A stretch of DNA of 32,781 bases from Sperchopsis tessellata (Eukaryota > Arthropoda > Insecta > Coleoptera > Hydrophilidae). The stretch lies in NCBI GenBank assembly GCA_033557685.1, contig JAWQRN010000259.1:1-32781 (forward strand). The letters are read 5' to 3'. The notes under the pieces are model-generated. The model made no database searches and was not told the origin of the DNA. It worked only from the letters and a program-made list of their open reading frames with translations. The position numbers were made by a program, and so were the translations under genes. Positions within the stretch are counted from its first letter, which is position 1. Every line of letters begins with the position of its first letter. This document shows, piece by piece, positions 22,293 to 31,929 of the stretch.

Positions 22293-22570
22293 GTGCGATG
22301 CTCTGGTTGTTCTAGCTTTAAACCCACTTAAAACTTCCAGTATATGATACTGGGTATGAGTGGGTAACGCATTTCTTCGAGCATATACACCTATACTGGC
22401 TCCTCTTGGAATGTTATAATCGAATTTAACATATGCAGCTTCTGATTGGTAGAATTGCATATTCCAATATCCATATGGTGGAATTTCTTTTGATAATCGT
22501 TGACCTAACGCTATTTGAGAAAACGTTGTTCCATCTGGAGGAAAAGATTGCGCGGGGAATGTTCGTGCAC
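22293..22570 (-). CDS. Ten-m: Ten-m exon: conserved ectodomain module before EGF rod
   Basis: This exon has no long stop-free frame of its own outside the splice limits but translates cleanly between acceptor CTTCAG (22571-22576) and donor GTGAGT (22292-22287). It gives in-window residues 914-1006: a split Gly, ARTFPAQSFPPDGTTFSQIA, then KEIPPYGYWNMQFYQSEAAY, VKFDYNIPRGASIGVYARRN and ALPTHTQYHILEVLSGF, ending ASH. The same blocks sit between linker and EGF rod in other insect teneurins and correspond to the ...VGVYGRR...SHTQYDF block of vertebrate teneurins. The module likely folds as a beta-rich membrane-proximal domain; its specific function is not known to me. Confidence 0.94.
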
Positions 22571-23314
22571 CTGAAGATGATAAAGTTTGTTAGTAATATG
22601 TATTATTTTTAGAAAGCCAGTGAAAATGAGCAGCTGAAGCCTATGTTATGTTAATGATTAAAGTTATAAGCGTAGAAGCAAAATATACAAAAGCTGTACT
22701 ATCTATTACGAAAATTGAAGGGTCTAGATATATTTCTCAATAGACTAACTTTAAGGATAAAACAGATATAAACATAAAATTTTAAAAATTTACTATTTTG
22801 CAATAATATAACTACGAATTGATATGACAACAGCAATTGAGTAGCGATCAGTTAAATACAAATTTTATTTACTGGATTCTTCAGATAGCCAAGGTAATCT
22901 ATTTAGTTATTGTGAAATGTAATGTATTGAAAATGTATGATGTGATTAGATATAATTTTCTTATATGCTTTAATATTAATTATAGAAAAATATGAGCTGT
23001 ATTACTATGACTGATTCATGAAGTTAGTCTATTACGAACATATTTTCGTTGAAATTTACTACATCAAACTCTAGATGATAAGGATGAATAATTATTTATA
23101 ATTATCAAGATCTCTATAAAGTTTAATATATTTTAGGTATTGATATTTCTGGAAAGTTCTTCAAACTTTTAACTACGACAGCTGAAATTTAAACTAACCT
23201 AGCGGTTCATGCAGCGAAAATCAAATATGATAAAAAGCTAATTAGTATGCTCGATAGTATTGAAATGCTTAGCCCTGTTAATTCGCCAAGCACTTTAAAT
23301 CGACACAGCCCTAC
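22571..23314 (-). other. Ten-m intron, no recognised content
   Basis: A 744-nt intron with donor GTAGGG (23314-23309), a somewhat weak donor, and acceptor CTTCAG. AT-rich, no gene or repeat recognised. The weak donor could permit regulated use of the linker exon, but this is speculation. Confidence 0.7.
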
Positions 23315-25774
23315 CTTCTAGAATGAGTATCGTAGGTGGTGGGGGCAATTTCGTAGAACGTTCAGTACAAGCTGTTGGATTTTCTGTTTCCCATGTTTCA
23401 GTATTTTCGGTTGTGCTGAACTGATCCAATCCAAGAGAAGAAGATGCCTCTGTGGCCTCTTCCGTTGTACTTGACAGTGTCTCCGTCATGTTGAGATCGG
23501 TAAAACTGTCATCGTAAGTAGTAGAAGTTGAACCATTCAGAGTAGATGACAACAACTCAGCACTTTCATCTAAATTGTCTTCTAATGACTTGTTTTCTGT
23601 AAAATTGTTTGAACTTTCCATACAAGGGCAAGAACATTGACATTCTCCTCCCCAAAGGTAAGACTTCGAGGTAGTGGGTAGTTGGGTTGTGCTAGTTTTT
23701 AGGTCAAGCTCACTATTTTCTTTCTCAATGGAAGGATTAGGAGCTGACTGAAGCTGGGAATCAACATTTACATTGGGAGGTTGATTCGGATTCCCATCAG
23801 TGGGAACAGAAACTGATAAAACATACACTGATTGAGCAGCATAGGGGTTATTAGAATCTGGTTCCGTTGCAATGGTAACATTCACCAATACTCTTTTAGA
23901 GGAACTAAATCCTGGTGTATTAATTGGTGGGACTTCGATAACTTTTATATGGGGATTTTCTGGTGCTTTGTCAGAATCAAATTGAGAGGATTCGTTAAAA
24001 GTGTTAGTACTGTTATCTAAAACAACACTCTCATGCATGCTTAGTGGGATTTGATTAATGCTTATTGCGGGGCTTTTTACATTGTGATGCTCTTTTGGTT
24101 TATTCGAAGCTGCCAAATTAGAATCTGTTAGCTCTTTGGAAGTATCTTGTAGAGTGATATTTTCGTCCTTTGAAAGTTTGATAACTTTAGGGTGTGATTT
24201 TCCAGATGCAATTTCTTGATAATGTATTTTGGATTTCATTGTAGTAGACAACAATTCATGATTGAGTTTTATAATTTCTACTTCTTCCTGGCCATATGAG
24301 AAAATTGGTGAATCATGTTGAACATCTTCAGAAGATTCATGCTGGTTGGACTTATTCACAGTGGTTTGGTCCTCTTCAGAACCCTTTTCTGAGTGAGGGT
24401 GTTTGGTATCTTTATGAGGTGGGGTATGATGAATTGTAATTTCTTCTACAACAGACGCATGTTCTACGACTGTATGGGAATGGTGTTGGATATTTTTGGT
24501 GTGATGTTTCAATTTTTTAGTTTCAGGAACAGAATAATTTTTGGCATCTTCAGTGGACACATCTTGCTCCAAGTGAGTAACTTCTATGATACTAGGTTGT
24601 TTTAAATGAAGCGTTATAGGGGCAGAATTATGATTATCAACTTCATGAGAAGCATCATTTTGATTAGATTTGGTCGAATACATCGTTTGATTATCATTAT
24701 TTGTACTTTCGGAAGAATAATCTTGTTCGTTTTCTATATGTGGAAAATCATGTTGGATGATTTCTGATGAATCGTTTTGTTTGATATGTTCAGTAGAAGA
24801 ATCTTTCTGAATGAGGTCTGAATTTTCCAAGTCGGGTGTCTTTGTGGAAGGAATTTCTGTAATTGTAGACTTTTTAATTCTACTATCATATTTTTCCAAA
24901 TTTTCAGGTGGTACATCTATGTTCGATGCTAACATAATATGTCTGTTTTCTTGAAAAGGTGCATCTGTTGAAACAACAGAATGTTTAGTTGATTCTACAC
25001 CATCTCTCTTTGTAGATTCAAAATTTTCATCGGAATGGTCTAATTTCTGGTTTGATTTTTGAGTAGTAGAAAATACAACATTTTCAGTATTACTAGAATA
25101 AAGTGTCTCAGTTGTAGTACTAGATGGATCTGGTGAATTAATATTTTGATTTATTTTGGAAGAAATTTCTGTATCTGACGCTGAGGTAACACCTAATGAT
25201 GACTGAACATCTGTTGTTGATACATATGAAGTTTCACTTGGCTTACTTATTGGTAAGGACATTGTGCTCAAAAAGTTATGAGTTTGTTTTGTGCGGCTTA
25301 TAATTGGTTCTTCACGTGTAGTGTCATTAATATTGCTTTGGGCTTGATTTGGGTTGGTGGAATTAGTAACTGGTGCAAGAATATCAGCACTTTCAAGCAG
25401 AAAATCAGTTGAACTAAAATTGGTATCATGCAAGGGTGCAATAGAACTGTTTTGTTCGGTACTAGCATGCCTACTGTCAGTCTCATGCTCAGTAGTACTG
25501 ATGCTAGAGTCCAAGTCCGTAGGAACACTAGCTTGAAAATTTAACAACACAGAAGCATGCTGAGGATTATTAACCTGCCTACGTCTCCTACTGTAGACAT
25601 AGGCAAAGTATTTACCTCCGGATGAAGGCCTTGGTTTACTCGATGTTGATAAATTTGTTTCTGATGTTGTGGTTTTTGATACAGGTGATACTTCAGGGTT
25701 TTCACCTACTAGAACAGTACAAGCCTTCGTATTTTGATATGACCAGTTTAGAAGACTTGATGCTACGGAATTAA
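23315..25774 (-). CDS. Ten-m: Ten-m exon: very long Ser/Thr-rich extracellular linker
   Basis: A single exon of about 2.46 kb encodes some 820 residues (in-window 94-914) between the membrane and the pre-EGF module. It begins NSVASSLLNWSYQNTKACTV (the conserved NWSYQ...ACTVLVGE just outside the membrane) and ends PPPPTILILEG. Features in order: RRRR furin-like site (25578-25589), long Ser/Thr/Asn-rich sequence with many potential N- and O-glycosylation sites, degenerate repeats KQNDSSEIIQHDFP and NQHESSEDVQHDSP, a His-rich run (24393-24506), a hydrophobic-patterned block (23793-23957), and CQCSCPC (23622-23642). Drosophila Ten-m has a Ser/Thr-rich linker too, but much shorter. Donor is G|GTAGGG (23315/23314). 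Two in-frame acceptors are possible: after CTTAG (exon from 25774) or after CCGTAG (exon from 25762). The open frame over 800 codons argues strongly that it is translated. Confidence 0.88.
23622..23642 (-). other. CxCxCxC cluster in the linker
   Basis: Codons for CQCSCPC sit in the context YLWGGECQCSCPCMESS. Four alternating cysteines in an otherwise cysteine-poor linker suggest either a disulfide knot, interchain bonding or a lipid/metal site; the role is unknown to me. Confidence 0.7.
24393..24506 (-). other. His-rich run in the linker
   Basis: Eleven histidines occur in 38 residues (HH...HHSH...HH...H...HPH). It could bind divalent metal ions or be a low-complexity drift product. Confidence 0.6.
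25578..25589 (-). other. Furin-type RRRR site
   Basis: AGG AGA CGT AGG encodes RRRR in VYSRRRRQVN, about 63 residues after the membrane helix. It fits the R-X-K/R-R consensus. Vertebrate teneurins can be shed by furin cleavage between membrane and EGF rod; the position here would allow release of the whole ectodomain. Confidence 0.6.
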
Positions 25775-25819
25775 CTAAGATTAGCAAGAGATGCTACATT
25801 TAAAATATCTATGACTTAC
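25775..25819 (-). other. Ultra-short Ten-m intron
   Basis: The donor GTAAGT (25819-25814) is strong and read-through meets TAG within four codons, so splicing is required. The nearer in-frame acceptor (CTTAG) gives a 45-nt intron, the farther one (CCGTAG, to 25763) 57 nt. A third TAG (25794-25796) is out of phase. Confidence 0.75.
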
Positions 25820-26101
25820 CTGATAGGTAGGATAACGCCGCTGTTAATACCACTGATAACATTATAAATACTATCGCCGTGCATTTCCAACTACATTTTG
25901 ATGCAAGACCTTTTCGGAAGTGAAATCGACTTGCTGGTGGAAAATGACTTGAATTTGGGCGGCGTAGATTGTTTCGGACGGGCAATACTGGCACCGGCGT
26001 GCCATATGGTAGACCACATCGGTCTGTATTTTTCATCTCTTTTGATGGACTGCTACATGACGAGTTTGATTTGTAATCCATTGTAGAGTTTTTAGGGTGA
26101 T
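25820..26101 (-). CDS. Ten-m: Ten-m exon: juxtamembrane cytoplasmic segment and transmembrane helix
   Basis: In-window residues 1-93. The frame is open from an acceptor TTACAG (26102-26107) through HPKNSTMDYKSNSSCSSPSK, a Pro-rich stretch (YGTPVPVLPVRNN), a basic juxtamembrane segment (SRFHFRKGLASKCSWKC) and a 20-residue hydrophobic helix at 25821-25880 (TAIVFIMLSVVLTAALSYLS). Positive charges on the N-terminal side fit type II topology. The Met at 26079-26081 could start a short-tail isoform, but the upstream acceptor and in-frame HPKNST, and the longer tails of other teneurins, make an internal exon more likely. The remaining tail exons are not found and probably lie beyond 32781. Donor GTAAGT. 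Confidence 0.88.
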
Positions 26102-26570
26102 CTGTAATGAAGGAGATATTTAATTAGAAATGTTTAATAGCGTTACAATTAAATCAAACAATTATATTGTTCGCTCGAACTTTTAACGTATTTTCATTGG
26201 ATATTTGATATAATTCGGTCCATAACATTATGAAATAATTTAATATTTTCAAGGTGAAACTGAAACGAAGTTTTCGGACTAGTAATATTAATTTCATTTT
26301 GAACTATGCAGATGTTTGTATCGATCGCTGATTTGTTACTTATTTTAAGGTTTATGGAATTAGATTAAGTTAAATTAAGATAATAATACAAATATATTTA
26401 TCTAGGTCAAATAAAATTTAGTTATTCATGTTTGTGTTGCCAACTATTTGAAGTTTAAAATTAATAATCAATTTCGCCACGCATCGTCATTACTAATGCA
26501 ACAGGAACTTTTTGAAAATGCTGGGTATTGAATATAATGTGTGTGCAGTTAACTAGCTTGGTGTGCGGAA
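26102..26570 (-). other. Probable Ten-m upstream intron, start
   Basis: AT-rich, no ORF or repeat recognised. If the transmembrane exon is internal, all sequence from 26102 to the window end is intron. Confidence 0.6.
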
Positions 26571-26648
26571 TTAACGTTCCTACTTTTTGATCGAAATTAA
26601 TTTGTTCGAAACAGAAATTAAATACCTATTACCATTTCCGAGCTACAA
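26571..26648. repeat. Left terminal inverted repeat of mariner-type element
   Basis: Contains AAACAGAAATTAAATA (26609-26624) and CCATTTCCGAGCTAC (26632-26645 region); complementary to 27785-27859. Confidence 0.8.
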
Positions 26649-27289
26649 ATGAAATGTGCTACTATTTGATAAGTGCTCATAACTCGGGTTATTTTTATAG
26701 ATATTCGAAAATATTACATTTTAAGATAATTACAGTAGCGTAGTCAAAAATGCAAAATTTACAAAATTATTTCAGTTATTATACAAATGTATATGTTTTT
26801 TAAAACGGAGACTATATTGGAATTAAACTTTAATAAATATGTATATTTTTTATTTTAATTGTGTATCTATCATTTATTACATTACTTTTTTACTTTGCTT
26901 TAATATAGTTAAAAACTCTATTTTATGAGCTGTAGTCATTGGGAAGGCTAGTAGGTAAATGTTCTGCAAATAATACCTTGATAGTTTTTATGTAATATGT
27001 TATCGACAATGTATTTAAAATATAGGAAAATCACACATAACAATAATACATACAACAACAAAATTGTTAGTGAAATAAAAATGATACATAAAAACTAGAA
27101 ACTCTGTGACTAATAGAATCTACTACATAGAATCAAATACAAAAAAAAAACAAAACAATATGCTCAAATGATTAACAATGTTGATAAATGCATAAGTGGT
27201 TCTTCAAAGCAATTTAGGAAAGTTGCTTCTTAAATATTTCTCAAATCTTCAATAGTGTTATTTTCTTAAGTATAAATTTAATATTTTAT

Positions 27290-27755
27290 AATATCCTATA
27301 TAAATAAATCTAACGGCGATAGATCTGGTGACTTTGGCCGCCATCTGATCACCATCTAAATATTCCATATAGAGCGAAAATATCAAGTTATCTTCAAATA
27401 TATGGTATCTAATTCTACGTCTTTTTAAATAGCAGTATACATTAAAACCAAGTCTTCCATTCTTGCGTCGAGTATTTGCGACATGAAAAATCTCATTTGA
27501 CCAGTGGTTATTATTGTTCCTAATAATTATTCCAGCACTTGATATAGGCACCTTAGCCATCCAAATAATGGCTTTTACTGTATTTTCCGATTAACCATTG
27601 GAAGAAATCTAAACATCTACTGAAATCACCAGTATATGTATGATTTGGAATTTTAATATCATACGGCTTATACTTGTGTGTTTTAAAAATGTTACAGGAT
27701 CTTCTCTTTGTTACACCAACCTCTTTCTTTAGCTCTTTACGATAAGTGTGTAGTT
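27290..27755 (-). pseudogene. Tc1/mariner transposase, frameshifted
   Basis: Tc1/mariner transposases cut and paste DNA with a DDE/D RNase H-fold domain. The minus strand first gives RKELKKEVGVTKRRSCNIF and KTHKYKPYDIKIPNHTYTGD with FSRCLDFFQW, the usual region between DNA-binding and catalytic domains. A stop (TAA) follows LDG. Another frame carries HWSNEIFHVANTRRKNGRLG and later FEDNL...YMEYL, the middle of the catalytic domain. A third frame has IRWRPKSPDLSPLDLFI (27299-27352), the hallmark W-PPRSPDL-PLDFFLWG block near the third catalytic residue. At least two frame changes plus stops show it is inactive. The family is clear; the precise clade is not. Confidence 0.85.
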
Positions 27756-27784
27756 CAGTTTCTAATTAACCCAAAGCGGTGAAT

Positions 27785-27859
27785 GTAGCTCGGAAATGGA
27801 AATTTATATTTAATTTCTGTTTTGACTACATTAATTATTTTCAAAAAATTGGATGTTAA
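27785..27859. repeat. Right terminal inverted repeat of mariner-type element
   Basis: Contains GTAGCTCGGAAATGG and TATTTAATTTCTGTTTT, complementary to the left repeat. Confidence 0.8.
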
Positions 27860-28044
27860 AGCAGTAGTTTTACTCTGACTATTAGTTTTAGGAGTTTACC
27901 ACTAAATACCAACGAAAATGGGACAACTGTATATATTGAAAATGTAAAGCTATTATTTCTAATCTAACTTAACCTTTTTAATTCTTTGTGGAACTATGCC
28001 CCACTTTTAATGACGAACCTGGCCGTGTGTGCAACTATGCCAAA

Positions 28045-28273
28045 CCAATATTTTTCTACGCGATTGGTGACTGTGTCGGTGATTGTACATATTAAATATA
28101 TTGCTCTAATTTTAGACTAATAAACGCAGACAAATGCTGTCCCAGACATGTGCGCAGAGATAAATGTTCTGATTTACAAAAAAACGTCTTATCTAGTCTC
28201 AAATCGTCAAGAAGCGCCACCTAATCAATATTCCTCTACACTATTGGCGACTGCGGCTATAATTGAACATATT
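28045..28273. repeat. Diverged direct repeat, ~50-bp units about 180 bp apart
   Basis: 28045-28096 and 28225-28273 share AATATT-TCTAC-ATTGG-GACTG...ATTG-ACATATT in the same order. A smaller repeat, AACTATGCC, occurs at 27991 and 28032. They may be remnants of a satellite or a duplicated repeat. Confidence 0.55.
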
Positions 28274-29815
28274 TAGAATTTCGAATGCTTCTCACTCCTA
28301 GATTAATCATAGTAAATATTCTCTATATCGTATACTTTTAGCTGCAAAATTCAAATAAAACAAAAATTATAGTATATATCAGTTATGATTAAATTTTTAC
28401 CAAATAATACAATTGACAATTGTATGTTTATAACAGGCTATGAGTGCTAGAGCTGGGTATTTAGGTACTAAACAAAAAATATGTTCTTTGACTGACCAAT
28501 TGTTTTCGAACACCCGACAAAGCTCACCAGATGATCTAATCTGAATATCTGATATGTTCACCAAATTTGTTTTTGCTAGACATTAAACATTCCTTGATAA
28601 TTACATTTCCATTGACAACAATTGTGCACCTTATTCAGATACTTAAATACATTTAAGCTTAAGCTAAGTCGAAGCCTAGACGTATAATGGGCATATGGCT
28701 TATGATGCTGTTACGTTTCCAATTATAAATTTCCATAATATTATCTCACAATAACAATAACCCACGAAAATTAACCGCGCATAAAGTATCTACTCACAAA
28801 ATTATCAGTATTTCTCAAGCAAAGAATGTAGAGATGCTTGGGCAGGCAATTGAAATTTGACCCCTGATACAGATGTTTCCAGCAAGTTATGCCTTTGTAT
28901 CCTTAGAATCGATATGTTTATCCCTTTAGCGCTAGATGCCGTCAATTAACATGAATTTGTAAACGAACCCTCTTACAGCGTTTTATATTGTGTAGCCATT
29001 GTACATTAATTTCCGATAAACCTTCGAAAACGTCCATTATCAAGTGTTAAAGGAGCATCTTTGAATTAGATTGAAGGGACCCTAGCTGTGAGAGGGGTTG
29101 GTGGTCCATCCTACAATAACATTCTGTGGGAGGTCCGACCACGAAAAAAGGAATTTCTCAAAACGGTTTGTTTTTAGAAGGCTCCCAACACAATGGCCAC
29201 CCCGACTATAAGTTCCCTACTACGCCTGACAATAAATTGTAATAGTATCGTGACATCAACTCTTATTATGTAGGTTCCCCATGCGTAGCGTCTCGTAAAA
29301 TATATAAAAATTTAAGTGCCTAACTTCAGAACAGTTCCTTTGTTCAGTGGGAAAATATGGATTAACTACTTTAGTTTAAGGATATTTTATGTTTGCTGTT
29401 ACATACCTATCTCCCGTGATTTATATCTACGTATTTAATTGTTTTACTTTACTTCCTCCAAATAAATTTGTAGAAGGTAAGGTAATCCAATATATCTAGA
29501 GATAAACATTTGGAAATGAAAATAGCTAAAGCTCTTTCTTTTTCTTATTACATTAAAATAATACATTTTTATAAAATTTAATTTATCCTAGATCCATATA
29601 TTACAGAGTTATTGAGGCACACGATTTAAAAGGCTTCTTGTTTGGTGTTTATTTAAAGTAACAACTGTAAACAATCTTGTTAATAATGTAGTTAGTGTGG
29701 TTGAAAGATTATGCAATAATATTAGTTATAATTTTATAATTTCTATACGCTCAATTCAAAAATTTAACTCATTTAGTTCAATCAGCTCATTTTCTAGTAT
29801 CTCAATTAATTAATT

Positions 29816-29836
29816 AATATATATATATATATATAT
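29816..29836. repeat. Short (TA)n tract
   Basis: About ten TA units; low-complexity. Confidence 0.85.
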
Positions 29837-30091
29837 TTATAAAGAGTTAAATGAAATATTATCACGTTTAATTTTTTTCAAAGCGTCAAAAATTATATAA
29901 AAAAATAAGTACACAATTTCAGTCAATGTGCAAGAGAGAGCGTTTTCAAAAATGGCTAAGTGCAAGTTGAAAAAAAAATGTATTTTTATAGACATGCGTG
30001 TACCAAGAGTTTGAAAGTACTTCGGTGGTTTTTCACAATGTCTGTGATAACAGACTTGAAAGCCTAGATCTTCCTCAGTACGTTCGTTGAA

Positions 30092-30184
30092 TTAGACATC
30101 TTTCATGAGTTCTCTGATTCGAGGACCGTCAAAAATATCTGTTTGCAGTTTGGCGTCACTGAAACATGGAAATTTCGGTGTTAG
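30092..30184 (-). pseudogene. Fragment of multi-copy arthropod protein family, minus copy
   Basis: The minus strand reads LTPKFPCFSDAKLQTDIFDG then PRIRELMKDV and a stop. The pattern F-P-x-SDAK-x-x-x-x-IFDGP-x-IREL-MKD is a segment of a protein family found in many near-identical copies in some arthropod and cnidarian genomes, which suggests a mobile origin. The same motif, GIFVGLQIRKL, occurs in the plus-strand fragment at 31930-32675. I do not know an accepted superfamily name for it. Confidence 0.65.
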
Positions 30185-31445
30185 CAAAGCGAAAGCTTAG
30201 TTGTATTTGTACAGTGCAGTGAGAACAATCTTCATTAGTGTAATTGCGAAAATATAATCTACTGTGTATGTGCGGGAGCGTGTTGTAGAACATTGTGAGA
30301 ACTAGGTACCAGTACTGGGGATAACTACGGACTCTGGCGTGAGTGGTCTATTTGCCAAGGGTCCATTCATTCATATATATGTATAAATAAGGGGCCTACT
30401 GGTCCCACCGTACAATGTTTGCCAGGGACCCACTGATTGCTAGCTACGCCACTGGTATCAGATATCAGAGAAATATGGGATATTATATTGTAATGAAGCA
30501 TTTTTCGAGATAAATTTGGCGATGTTTCCAGTTTCATTTCTTTTGTACGTTTTTTGGGGGCCCAGAAAACAATTAAAGTTCAAATTTCACACCTGTTATT
30601 TTCAGGTTACCTGTTATTTTTTATTTAAATTATAGTATAATAAATTGCCCTAAATCAGCAAAATATTTGTGAATGCAGCATGAAAAACTACAATTGAATT
30701 TGATTAAATAAATTTGGTGAAAAGTAACGAAGAAACATTTTCAACAGAAAAATAGGTCTAGAATAGACATTTTGGGGAAATAACAAGAAAACTTTTTCGT
30801 AATAAGATTACTTATTAAAATTTATTATTACTAAAATGATAAGAATTTGTGCAAAGTATAAAATATAAATATCCCTCAGTCATAATCACAGGTACCATTG
30901 GTTAAGATTAATTAGAAACAAACAGAACTTTCGCGAAATGAAAAGTATATTTTTAAACATATGATCAAATTGAACCAAAAATACATATTCAACTTGTGTT
31001 TTATTGTCTATAGCTATAGTTGGACTAGTTAGGGGGAAATACTCTTTCCGGCTTGACTACTTTATTCATCTCCAGCTTTCTTAGTGACAATTTCTTTATT
31101 ATTTATTACACCACCCTGCATGATTACTGATGTTTGAAAACTAATATGTGTTAGCTTCGCTTTTTATGCTGATTCCAGAACTGTCCTTAGTTTTTGTCTA
31201 TCACGTATAGTTTCTTCACAATAGACACAAGTTGACTTCACAAGATTAATCACAGAGAGCATTATATGTCAGTAGGAATGAATTGATTGGGAGGGTATTT
31301 TTGCAGTACATGACCTGTATACTCCTGCAGTTATATTACTGTCTGACCTAGGACAGTGTATTGCCATAGCTGTTCTGTAGTTATTTCTCTATTGTAGTCA
31401 TAGAAGTTTGAGTTTGAACAATCCTATTACGAAACTACTGCAAAG
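30185..31445. other. Non-coding DNA, nothing recognised
   Basis: No ORF with a recognisable motif. A patch near 30300-30460 is less AT-rich and looks repeat-derived but could not be identified. Confidence 0.5.
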
Positions 31446-31643
31446 TGTCTACGCCACTAAGGGTCCAGAATATTCTAGCCCACTCGACCGCACCAGATGT
31501 TGTGCAGCAAAGTCCAGAAGGTGACCGCGGGGTCGAAATGTCTCGCCCGCATATAATGCGGAGAACCCGGCCAGTGGACGGCAGTTCGAGTCGATATCTT
31601 GCTACTGACTTACCAGTCTGCCGCGCGTAATAAATGTAACCAC
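31446..31643. repeat. GC- and CpG-rich island, probable mobile-element fragment
   Basis: This block is about half G+C, in surroundings near 30%. Its start TGTCTACGCC and end AATAAATGTAACCA recall an LTR (TG...CA with a polyadenylation signal near the end), but no target duplication is visible. It contains a hammerhead-like fragment: CAGAAGG, then GACC (31523-31526) pairing with GGTC (31531-31534), then GAAA (31535-31538). Open frames on both strands are probably a by-product of the high GC. Confidence 0.45.
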
Positions 31644-31929
31644 TAGAATACAGTTGAATAATTTATCATTGTGTTAATGTAAAATAATCACTGTAAAATA
31701 AATACATTTTAAACTTGTTGAACTGTTATTTGTAAACTCGTAAAAACATTGCAGTATTTTGTTACAATTACGAAAAAGCACAGACATAACAGACTTTGTG
31801 AAGGAAATATACCATGCTTAATTTAAAGTGAAACTTTGGAAGCAAGATAAATCATGGGCGCCAAAAAAGTTTGCCGCGGCTGTGTTGAAGGTTAAGGTTG
31901 TGAAAGAAAGAAGTGTGCATGTCATTTGA

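Larger units (their letters stand above)
5302..26101 (-). other. Ten-m: Ten-m gene, 13 coding exons in window, 5' end missing
   Basis: Ten-m is a type II transmembrane teneurin that acts in synaptic partner matching, axon guidance and adhesion; its ectodomain forms covalent dimers and binds other teneurins. The exons, minus strand: 26101-25820, 25774-23315, 22570-22293, 22232-22016, 19866-19672, 19300-19091, 18967-18632, 16782-16575, 15533-14731, 12260-12011, 10393-8365, 8073-6313, 6039-5302. All introns are GT-AG and the phases join without a break into 3,254 complete codons plus stop. The EGF blocks (CNPGFGGDDCSE, CKKGWKGPDC) and the C-terminal part match Ten-m better than its paralogue Ten-a. 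The product is longer than Drosophila Ten-m (about 2,730 residues) even though most of the cytoplasmic tail is missing; the excess is the linker exon. Paralogue choice rests on remembered sequence. Confidence 0.92.
26571..27859 (-). mobile_element. Tc1/mariner-type element with terminal inverted repeats
   Basis: The element is about 1,290 bp. Left repeat 26571-26648 and right repeat 27785-27859 are imperfect reverse complements; the inner parts share AAACAGAAATTAAATA and CCATTTCCGAGCTAC, the outer parts TTAAC and TTTTTGA. Between them the minus strand carries a broken IS630/Tc1/mariner transposase (27290-27755). Size, repeats and transposase agree. Exact outer ends and the target duplication could not be fixed. 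It is inserted upstream of the Ten-m transmembrane exon in the same orientation as the gene. Confidence 0.85.
27860..30091. other. AT-rich non-coding DNA with a diverged duplication
   Basis: No gene recognised. It contains the diverged direct repeat at 28045-28273 and a short TA tract at 29816-29836. The block 29085-29240 is a little richer in GC but matches nothing I can name. Confidence 0.6.

Noticed and set aside
25794..25796. TAG as acceptor for the linker exon
   Set aside because: It would put the linker exon out of phase with the transmembrane exon.
26079..26081. ATG taken as the Ten-m start codon
   Set aside because: Open frame and splice acceptor upstream and the short resulting tail make an internal Met more likely; kept only as an alternative.
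31445..31630. Plus-strand open frame in the GC-rich island, and a minus-strand one there, considered as a missing Ten-m tail exon
   Set aside because: The minus frame ends without a suitable donor in phase and shows none of the Ten-m tail motifs; high GC alone explains the openness.
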